A stretch of DNA of 31,446 bases from SZUA-265 sp966249405 (lineage in GTDB: Bacteria > Myxococcota_A > Polyangia > Polyangiales > Polyangiaceae): positions 1-31,446 of the forward strand of contig CBINDO010000065.1 of assembly GCA_966249405.1 (NCBI GenBank), written 5' to 3'. The position numbers and the translations under genes are program-made. The notes below the pieces were generated by a model that searched no databases, was not told where the DNA came from, and saw nothing but the letters and a program-made list of their open reading frames with translations. The first letter of the stretch is position 1; every line of letters starts with the position of its first letter. This document shows, in pieces, positions 25,236-31,446 of the stretch.

Positions 25236-25901
25236 TTATGCGCAATTTTGCAACATGCCCACGGTGTCGCCGAACAGAGAGCAGTAGCGTTCCACCACGC
25301 GGTCGAAGCCGGTAGCGAGCGCTGGTGGGACGCGTTGCCCGTCTCCCGAGAGCGCGGCAGTCTGAGCTGCACGCGACCATTCGACCAAGCACCGCGCGGA
25401 GCAGGCCGAGTGACGCTGCTTGAGTTCCAGCAGCTCGCGGCGCAGACCCAACCTGAGCATGGCGCGTTCGGTCGCCGCAGCTAGGACGACCTGGCACGCC
25501 CACAATCCCGCCACCGATCCCGAGGCGACGATTGGGCAATCGAGGTGAGGCAACGTCTCACGGTTGTGATCGACGTCGGTCTCGCCGAGCTCCGCTTCGA
25601 TGAAGACGGCGACGGCTCGGTGTGCTTGCTGTTCGGCGGCTACCGCCGCAGCGAGCGCGTTACCGTGAGCGCCGACCGTGAGACCATGCTGCGCGGCACG
25701 GGACACGACTGCGGAGTGAATCGAGCGAGAGCCCGCCAGGAAAGCCGTCAGCTCTCCAAGGTCGGCATCGTTGGTGAGCCAACTCTCCAACATGCTCACT
25801 ACTTCCGAAGCTCGTACTCTTGCGAGCGCCCAAGTTGCCAGATTCACGGGCGTGCGGGTTGTGCGGCGGTCACGTTTCGAGTTTTGGAATGCGATGTCCA
25901 T
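25236..25901 (-). CDS. Hypothetical protein, helical, unrecognised
   Basis: 221 residues from ATG 25901; a GTG at 25934 would add eleven. The sequence is rich in Ala, Arg, Leu and Glu and predicted to be mainly helical (VVSMLESWLTND, ELTAFLAG, ALAAAVAAEQQAHRAVAVFIEAELGE, ATERAMLRLGLRRELLELKQR). A His/Asp patch (DVDHNRETLPHLDC) and several Cys residues stand out, but I cannot connect them to a family. Third codon positions are G/C-rich in this frame, which supports coding. It is closed by the bidirectional terminator and divergent from the metallopeptidase gene. Confidence 0.6.
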   Translation of the reverse strand: MDIAFQNSKRDRRTTRTPVNLATWALARVRASEVVSMLESWLTNDADLGELTAFLAGSRSIHSAVVSRAAQHGLTVGAHGNALAAAVAAEQQAHRAVAVFIEAELGETDVDHNRETLPHLDCPIVASGSVAGLWACQVVLAAATERAMLRLGLRRELLELKQRHSACSARCLVEWSRAAQTAALSGDGQRVPPALATGFDRVVERYCSLFGDTVGMLQNCA

Positions 25902-26092
25902 CGGTAACCGCGCCTTAAGCAATGGCCGTGCCACGGCAACACCGCCCGAATACGGCCAAACCCACCGAGTCGTTCGAGGCGAACTAGTTCATTGAGGCGT
26001 GTTGCCCTGTGGCGCCGCTGGCGGGCGTCGAAATGCAACGGCCAGTTGCGGCGTTCTCGCGTTGGCCCGGTCTTTGCTGCCTCGATTCGCCC

Positions 26093-27133
26093 ATGCAGTC
26101 TTTCTCTTGTAAATGTGGCAATACCATCTACTTCGATACCACGAAGTGCCTGCAATGCGGGCAGAGCGTGGCGTTCCTGATGAACGGCGGGGCGTTTCAC
26201 CCCATCATCGGGGATGTGGCGACGTTCGGCGGCAAGAAGATCACGCCGTGCAAGAACGCCGCATTAGGCCTGTGCAACTGGTACGCGGAGAAAGACGAAC
26301 CAGGTTTGTGCCCTTCGTGTGAACTCAGTCGCGTCATTCCGGATCTCTCCGTCGGTGAGAACTTGGCCAAACTTGCTCGAGTCGAGTCGGCCAAACGTCG
26401 CTTGATCGCCAACTTGAACTCCCTCGGCCTCAGCGTGTGGTCGAAAGACAGAGACGCGACCGCGGGATTGGCGTTCGAAATCAAGGCACCGATCGGCGAT
26501 GAAAAAGTCATGACCGGGCACGATTCGGGAGTGATAACCCTCAACCTCAACGAAGCCGACCCGGTATTGCGTGAAAAGACGCGCTGCGAACTGGGTGAAA
26601 ACTACCGCACCATTCTCGGCCACTTGCGTCACGAAGTCGGCCACTTCTTCTTCGATCGCTTGATCGTCGACGAGGGGCGGCAGGAGCCGTTTCGCGAGCT
26701 CTTCGGCGACGAACGGGCGGATTACGCCGAAGCGCTCAAGAAGCACTACGACGCCGGGCCCAAGCCCAATTGGTCGGAGAACTACGTCAGCGCTTATGCT
26801 GCATCTCACCCCTGGGAGGATTGGGCTGAGACCTGGGCGCACTATCTCCATGCTCACGCAGCCGCTGAGACGGCTCGAATCTACAAGCTCGGCGCCCAGC
26901 AACCCGAAGTCGAGCGAGACACGATTGCGTTCATGCAAGGCAGCGTCGAGCGCAAGCACTTCGACGCGTTCCGCCTCTACTGGGACAGCGTCGCTGTGAC
27001 GATCAACGAGCTCAACCGAAGCCTAGGCGTGAACGAGCCGTATCCGTTCCAGTGGTCGCCCGCCGTGGAGGAGAAGTTGTTCTTCGTCCATCGTATGGTG
27101 CGCACCAAACGACCCCTGGCGAGGGCGGCGTAA
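26093..27133 (+). CDS. Zinc-ribbon zinc-dependent metallopeptidase (DUF-type family)
   Basis: 346 residues from ATG 26093, chosen because the conserved zinc ribbon starts there (MQSFSCKCGN); the open frame reaches to 26009. The N-terminus has Cys pairs C6/C8 with C19/C22 and a second set C53/C61 with C73/C76, both able to bind zinc. The peptidase part has HEVGH at 180-184 and a downstream acidic residue in WEDWAETWAHYLH (E242, D243, E246), which would complete the metal site. This matches the putative zinc-binding metallopeptidase family I recall as a DUF with this HExxH and WxxxFAExWA-like pattern. No signal peptide is present, so it is cytoplasmic. Its substrate is not known. Confidence 0.85.
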   Translation: MQSFSCKCGNTIYFDTTKCLQCGQSVAFLMNGGAFHPIIGDVATFGGKKITPCKNAALGLCNWYAEKDEPGLCPSCELSRVIPDLSVGENLAKLARVESAKRRLIANLNSLGLSVWSKDRDATAGLAFEIKAPIGDEKVMTGHDSGVITLNLNEADPVLREKTRCELGENYRTILGHLRHEVGHFFFDRLIVDEGRQEPFRELFGDERADYAEALKKHYDAGPKPNWSENYVSAYAASHPWEDWAETWAHYLHAHAAAETARIYKLGAQQPEVERDTIAFMQGSVERKHFDAFRLYWDSVAVTINELNRSLGVNEPYPFQWSPAVEEKLFFVHRMVRTKRPLARAA

Positions 27134-27231
27134 ACCGAAGCGTGTTCTCGCCGCCCATGGGCCGCCCGCACGGCTCCGCGCGGCGCGCGAGGAGCGCAGC
27201 ATGCCGCGCTCCTGCTCGTCCTCGATCTAAC

Positions 27232-29118
27232 TCACGTGGTGCAACCGTTGGGGACCAGGATCAGCGCGGAGTACGCGCCGACGCGCACCACAATCGATTG
27301 CTCCATCCCGTCGCGAGCATCTGCGTCCGCCGTGGGGTCTTGACATGGTGTATCCGCAAAGTCGTCCGAATAGGCTTTGGCGTCGGAGTTGAACAAGACT
27401 GTCCACACACCCGCCTTCGGCACACCGATGCGATAGTCCTCGACGACCTTGTTCGACAGGTTGACGACCACGATGACGTCACCTTCTCCGTCTCGCGTGC
27501 GGTGATAGGCGATGACTTTGTCGAGGTGGTTTACGTGATGTACCGTCACGTCCTGACCCGTGAGCCCGCGCGTCGGGCCCTCGACGTCGCGACGCAACCT
27601 CAGCAAGTCTTTGTACATTTGGTGGATGCCCGCAAACCGCTCCACCTTGCCGAAGTCCAAGGGGACTTCATCACGGAACCACTCGTCCTCCAAGAACTCT
27701 TGTCCCTGGAACAACATCGGAATGCCTGGCGAAGTGGCCACGATCACGGCCCCGAGCGTAGACCGTTTCCGCGCAAAGAAGCCGTCGGCTTCCGCGGCGT
27801 CGATTTCCGAGGGAACACGTGCCTTGCCGTTGGCTACCTCGTCGTGGGACTCGGTGTAGATGACGCGCTTGAACGCGTCGCCGTCGAAGCGGCCTTTGAT
27901 GGCGTCGACCAGCGGGTCGAGCGCCCGCTGCGCATCGTCGGCCACGATCAGGGCGGCTCGCAAGGGGTGCACGAAACCAGCCGTCCACTGACCAGTAAAC
28001 CCTGCGCCGCCGTCTTCGATCTTCTTGACCAGCCATTCGCTGTCGCGCAGGTCTTCGGCGATCGAGATGCTGCCGGGGAACAGTGTGTGCATCTCTTGGT
28101 TCACCCACTGCATCAGGCCCCAGCCTTCTTTCAGGTCGTCATCGTCGGTTCCGTTGCCACGATAGGTACGGACGTAGATTGACATGTCCCACCTCAAACC
28201 GTCGACCCCGAAGATTTCGAACCACATCATCGCGTTGTCGCGGATGTAAGATCTCACCTCTCCCCGGCCATAGTCCGGCCGGGTGTCTCCCCACGGTGTG
28301 TTGGCACGCCAATCGTTGTAGAAATAGATCCCGCCCAGGCCGTTCTCCGACCAGCCGTCGAACTGCCACAGACCTAGGTCGCTTGGCCCGAAGTGATTGT
28401 AGACCACATCCAAGATCACCGCGATGCCTCGCTCATGAGCCGCGTCGACGAACGCCAAAAAGCCATCTGGTCCGCCGTAGGCAGACTCGACGGCGAATGG
28501 GTGCGCGGGGTTGTAGCCCCAGGAAAAGTCCCCGGCGAACTCGGCGATCGGCATCACCTCGATGGCGTTGATGCCGAGGTCACACAAGTAATCGAGCTTC
28601 TCTATCGCGGATTGAAAAGTGCCCGGCGATCCGTCTTGCTGTGGATTGAACGAACCAACGTGCATTTCGTAGATGATCATCTCGTTCTGCGGAATGCGCC
28701 GCTCGAGTTTGCGAGGCGACGACTCCGGGCGCCAGATCACGCCGTTGCCGACGGAGTTGGTAACCTTGAGAGCGCGCGGGTCGATTCGGCTCAGCACGCC
28801 GCCTTCGGTGTGAATCAGGTACCGATACTCTTGCCCAACCTTGGCTTCTGGGACCAAGCGGTACCAAGTGTCGTTGTCTTCGCGGGTCATCTCCAGGCCT
28901 GGCTCGGACCACTCGTCGAAGTCACCCGTTACCGCGACTTTGGTCGCGTTGGGCGCCCATACCCGGAACGCTACGCCGTTAGGGGTGACGACGGCGCCCA
29001 TGCCCTCGTGCACGGGCGCTTCGACGTGGCCACCGCGGCGAGATTCGGCGGTATTCGGGTGTTTGCCTTTAGCGTGTGACTTTAGTTGTTCGGTGGGTCG
29101 AATGGGGAGGTTTCTCAT
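27232..29118 (-). CDS. GH13 alpha-amylase-family enzyme, 1,4-alpha-glucan branching-like
   Basis: 628 residues. A CBM48-like domain (about 40-105, GVAFRVWAPNATKVAVTGDF) precedes the GH13 barrel. Region I is DVVYNH (237-242), region II GLRWDMS with nucleophile D311, region III SIAEDLRD with acid/base E355, and region IV ESHDEV with H425/D426. A C-terminal beta domain starts near 530. The HPFAVESAYGGPDGF segment also resembles trehalohydrolases, so branching of glycogen is the likely but not sole reading. Its AAGGAGG site (29129-29135) overlaps the dps stop, so it is probably co-translated with dps. Confidence 0.88.
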   Translation of the reverse strand: MRNLPIRPTEQLKSHAKGKHPNTAESRRGGHVEAPVHEGMGAVVTPNGVAFRVWAPNATKVAVTGDFDEWSEPGLEMTREDNDTWYRLVPEAKVGQEYRYLIHTEGGVLSRIDPRALKVTNSVGNGVIWRPESSPRKLERRIPQNEMIIYEMHVGSFNPQQDGSPGTFQSAIEKLDYLCDLGINAIEVMPIAEFAGDFSWGYNPAHPFAVESAYGGPDGFLAFVDAAHERGIAVILDVVYNHFGPSDLGLWQFDGWSENGLGGIYFYNDWRANTPWGDTRPDYGRGEVRSYIRDNAMMWFEIFGVDGLRWDMSIYVRTYRGNGTDDDDLKEGWGLMQWVNQEMHTLFPGSISIAEDLRDSEWLVKKIEDGGAGFTGQWTAGFVHPLRAALIVADDAQRALDPLVDAIKGRFDGDAFKRVIYTESHDEVANGKARVPSEIDAAEADGFFARKRSTLGAVIVATSPGIPMLFQGQEFLEDEWFRDEVPLDFGKVERFAGIHQMYKDLLRLRRDVEGPTRGLTGQDVTVHHVNHLDKVIAYHRTRDGEGDVIVVVNLSNKVVEDYRIGVPKAGVWTVLFNSDAKAYSDDFADTPCQDPTADADARDGMEQSIVVRVGAYSALILVPNGCTT

Positions 29119-29128
29119 ACTTCAGTGG

Positions 29129-29135
29129 CCTCCTT
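29129..29135 (-). promoter_or_regulatory. Ribosome binding site of GH13 gene overlapping the dps stop
   Basis: AAGGAGG on the - strand ends 10 bases before the ATG at 29118. Its upstream edge meets the dps stop codon (29137-29135), which suggests the two genes are coupled. Confidence 0.6.
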
Positions 29136-29620
29136 CAGGTGTTGATGTGGCTCTCCAAGAACCACAGGTCCAACTCGGTTTCGCGCAACACTTCGGTGTA
29201 GAGGTCGGCGGTCGCGGGATCGCCGTGGGACTCCGCCGTGTTGATGCCCTCCCGGATCTGTTGAGCGAATGTCGCGTATCTGCTCACTAGCGCTTTGACG
29301 TGCTCGTTGCCGGTTACTGCTTCGAGGTCGTACTCGGGTAGCGTCGACTTCGACGCAGCCAAGCGCACCGTTCCAGAAGCGTATCCACCCAAGGTGGCGG
29401 CGCGCTCCGCGATGCCATCGGCGTGTTCACGCAAGTTGTCGGCGAGTTTGTCGAACAGCTCGTGTCGTGCGAAGAACTGGGGCCCTTTGATGTTCCAATG
29501 GGCCTGCTTCACCTGTTGCGTGAGGTCGATGGCAGACGCGAGTGCACTGTTGAGCGAAGCAATCAACGGTTCCCGGTCCGACTGTTTTACCGACGAGTGA
29601 CTGGGGAAGGTCTTGGGCAT
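29135..29620 (-). CDS. dps: Dps family DNA-binding ferritin-like protein
   Basis: A 161-residue Dps. It would assemble a dodecamer that oxidises Fe(II) with peroxide, stores iron and protects DNA in starvation. The inter-subunit ferroxidase ligands are all present with exact family spacing: H41 (AHWNIKG), H53, D68 and E72 (HADGIAER). The four-helix bundle is complete. The N-terminal tail is short and carries few basic residues (K3, K12, R16), so DNA binding may be modest. GGAG (complement 29628-29631) lies 7 bases before the ATG. The GH13 gene follows 16 bases later. Confidence 0.95.
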   Translation of the reverse strand: MPKTFPSHSSVKQSDREPLIASLNSALASAIDLTQQVKQAHWNIKGPQFFARHELFDKLADNLREHADGIAERAATLGGYASGTVRLAASKSTLPEYDLEAVTGNEHVKALVSRYATFAQQIREGINTAESHGDPATADLYTEVLRETELDLWFLESHINT

Positions 29621-30129
29621 GATGCGACTCCGGTGTGGTAAGTTTGTGTGACGTTGTTGTGGTGTTCACGTAAGTGCGAACGGTGAAGGCGGGTGACTGC
29701 AAACCATGTGCCGTTGGACATGGGTCGCATTTCCCCCATGGTGAGTCGCACGAGGACCAACGACCGTCGCGTAACGCCACGGTGTGACGACATGGCTCGT
29801 GCGCCACCGTCTACGCGCCTGTCGCGACGTGCACCGGCAGCTCACCTGCGTTCTCGCAGCCCGATCGGCCGGGCAGCGTGGTGAGCCGAGCCGCGGTGAG
29901 ACGATGCGCGCGGCGCACGAAAGACTGTCCGGCGTGGGTTAGCTCTCCAGCGTGCGCGACGCGGCCCCGGTCCAACGGATCGGTCCTAGCTGGAGCGCTT
30001 CGCGGCGCGTGGTCCGAGGCGGTCGGAATTTGCGTGAGGCCTATCGCGTGCCTTCGCCCCACCATGGTAGGACGTCGCCGAGGAGCCCGCGTGGGCACAC
30101 TCCGGTGCGGCACCTCGGTCAAACGCTCT
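29621..30129. other. Long divergent intergenic region
   Basis: 509 bases between dps and the inverse hybrid kinase. The frame leading into the kinase is open from GTG 29878, but its translation lacks domain character and I treat 29878-30129 as non-coding or an optional extension. A - strand open frame at 29811-30146 is likewise Arg/Pro-rich and unconvincing. Both promoters should be here. I see ATGGG/CCCAT and similar short repeats around 29719-29741, but nothing strong enough to name. Confidence 0.4.
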
Positions 30130-31239
30130 ATGCCCAACTTCAGCACGCATGCGCCCTACGAGGAGCAGTTTCCCGCGAAGGTCTTGATCGTCGACGATCG
30201 GGAGGAGAACCTCTTGGTTCTGCGTTCGATTCTGGGGGAAATGAACGTAGAGTTACTCGAGGCCGCGTCGGGTACGGAGGCGCTCGAACTGCTCTTGAAG
30301 CACGACGTGGCCGTGGCACTCATCGACGTTCAGATGCCGGAAATGGACGGCTTCGAGCTGGCCGAGCTGATGCGGGGGACGAACCGCACGTCGCACGTGC
30401 CCATCATTTTCGTCACTGCGGGTGCGTTCGACCGCAGCCGTGTCTTCCGCGGTTACGAGGCCGGAGCGGTCGATTTCTTGTTCAAACCTTTGGTACCTCA
30501 CATCCTCAAGGGCAAGGTCGAGATCTTCTCCGAGATCCACCGTCAGCGCGCGCGTCTCTCGGCGATGGTGCACCTTCGGGAGGAGTTGGTCGCGGTGGTC
30601 AGTCACGACCTGCGAAACCCTCTCAACTCGATCTCCATCACCGCGTCCCTCATCTCATCGATGAGCTCGGAGCCGGAGGTGCTTACCGCAGCGCAACGCA
30701 TCGATCGCAGCGCCAAGCGCATGGCCAGCATCATCAACGATCTGTTGGACCTCTCGCGCACGCGCTTGGGCGGCGGGATGGCAGTGGAGCCTGGGCCATG
30801 CAACCTTCGTGAGATCGTCCAAACTGCCGTCGACGAGGTCGTCTCGGGCGGCGCCCAGGTTTCCATCGAAGCGCTCGGGGAGCTCGATGGAACATGGGAC
30901 AGCGCGAGGCTCGCTCAAGCGGTCTCCAACCTGCTCGGCAACGCGCTCGAACACGGCGAGAAAGGGCACCCCATATCTGTGCGTTTGGACGGCGTGGACT
31001 CGAGCTTCGTTCAAGTCGGGGTTCACAACCGAGGCTCGATTCCACCCGAGCACCGCGAGCACCTATTCCAGCCGTACGTGTCTCACGCGAAAGACACATC
31101 GCGCAAAGGTCTCGGCTTGGGTCTATACATCGTGAGTCAAATCGCACACGCCCATCGCGGCGAGGTGTTCGTCTCCACGAGTACCCCCTCGGGGACGACG
31201 TTTACCGTACGCATCCCCCGGCACTGCGTCCGAGCTTGA
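30130..31239 (+). CDS. Inverse hybrid histidine kinase, REC-HisKA-HATPase
   Basis: 369 residues from ATG 30130, where the receiver begins; a longer start at ATG 30064 is possible. The receiver (about 15-130) has VDDREEN, D66 in ALIDVQMPEMDG, T96 and K119 in FLFKPL. HisKA follows with H159 in VAVVSHDLRNPLNS, then HATPase with NLLGNALEHGE and GLGLGLYIV. A receiver in front of the kinase means it is probably a middle element controlled by an upstream kinase. No sensor domain or membrane segment is present. Such REC-HK proteins are common in myxobacteria. Confidence 0.93.
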   Translation: MPNFSTHAPYEEQFPAKVLIVDDREENLLVLRSILGEMNVELLEAASGTEALELLLKHDVAVALIDVQMPEMDGFELAELMRGTNRTSHVPIIFVTAGAFDRSRVFRGYEAGAVDFLFKPLVPHILKGKVEIFSEIHRQRARLSAMVHLREELVAVVSHDLRNPLNSISITASLISSMSSEPEVLTAAQRIDRSAKRMASIINDLLDLSRTRLGGGMAVEPGPCNLREIVQTAVDEVVSGGAQVSIEALGELDGTWDSARLAQAVSNLLGNALEHGEKGHPISVRLDGVDSSFVQVGVHNRGSIPPEHREHLFQPYVSHAKDTSRKGLGLGLYIVSQIAHAHRGEVFVSTSTPSGTTFTVRIPRHCVRA

Positions 31240-31358
31240 CTCCTGCTCCCAACCCGGCCTGAGTCGATGTCTGGCCTGCCGGGGTTCGTGGGCTCCACGC
31301 GCCGTATATGCACCCCGCGGCGACGTGACGTCGCGGTGAGGCGTGCCGAGAGCGGAGT

Positions 31359-31446
31359 TCAGTCGGCGGGATACCACTCTTCATCGTGGGGAGTCCCTAC
31401 CACCCAGGCGTCGTGACCTTCGTGACCTTCGTGGTTCTCACGTCCT
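31359..31446 (-). CDS. C-terminal end of a His/Asp-rich protein, cut by window edge
   Basis: Only 28 codons are inside the window. The reverse strand ends in GRENHEGHEGHDAWVV then GTPHDEEWYPAD and a TGA at 31361-31359. The HEGHEGHD run is a small tandem motif that could bind metal. This frame reads as a natural protein end and converges on the kinase gene, so I report it as a partial gene. Its function cannot be judged. Confidence 0.5.
   Translation of the reverse strand, partial: GRENHEGHEGHDAWVVGTPHDEEWYPAD

Noticed and set aside
27052..28182. 376-residue + frame across the metallopeptidase end and GH13 gene
   Set aside because: It overlaps two well-supported genes in the wrong frame and shows no motif.
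29811..30146. 111-residue - strand open frame upstream of the inverse hybrid kinase
   Set aside because: Arg/Pro/Thr-rich low-complexity translation, no ribosome site, and it overlaps the kinase start.
31311..31338. Hairpin around GCGACG-TGA-CGTCGC as a terminator between the kinase and the right-edge gene
   Set aside because: Only six continuous pairs and no T run, so I would not call it a terminator.

Overview
The window looks like chromosomal DNA from a high-GC member of the Myxococcota, probably the Polyangia/myxobacteria. The evidence is the G/C-rich third codon positions, Asp/Gly/Ser-rich secreted lipoproteins, a surface protein ending in a MYXO-CTERM-type tail (Cys, one membrane helix, Arg pair), a neighbouring outer-membrane barrel that resembles the M. 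xanthus MXAN_2561/MXAN_2562 pair, and many hybrid histidine kinases plus a Hanks-type Ser/Thr kinase. I see no phage, IS element, CRISPR array, tRNA or rRNA.

Layout. 1-1800: the start of a response regulator running off the left edge, a CPBP-family membrane protease and, divergently, a FliA/WhiG-like sigma factor whose upstream region carries two overlapping inverted repeats. 2175-4298: a secreted CotH-kinase-fold lipoprotein, closed by a strong terminator. 4538-8766: a housekeeping block on the + strand (rplU, rpmA, terminator, small membrane protein, mutL, miaA). 8978-11797: an Hsp31/DJ-1-like protein converging on a translationally coupled pair, a MYXO-CTERM surface protein and an outer-membrane barrel. 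13001-15881: an HrpB-like DEAH helicase, a short TPR protein and a SurA-like periplasmic chaperone, all on the - strand. 16007-16384: a small two-helix membrane protein. 16614-16669: an eight-copy heptamer tandem repeat.

16676-25141 is a dense signalling block. A membrane hybrid kinase with three receiver domains, a CheR methyltransferase and a CheB methylesterase are joined by ATGA stop/start overlaps and followed by a second, soluble GAF-PAS-GAF hybrid kinase, all on the - strand. No chemoreceptor, CheA or CheW is present. A cytoplasmic Ser/Thr kinase is read divergently. 25180-31446: an unrecognised helical protein, a zinc-ribbon metallopeptidase, a coupled Dps/GH13 branching-enzyme-like pair, an inverse hybrid (REC-HK) kinase, and the C-terminal end of a His-rich protein entering from the right edge.

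The best candidates for under-described biology are the receptor-less kinase-CheR-CheB-kinase operon, the MYXO-CTERM/barrel pair, the Dps/GH13 coupling, and several structured non-coding elements (sigma-gene palindromes, the hairpin before the SurA-like gene, the rplU leader, the heptamer array). No single locus is clearly a new defence or metabolic system.
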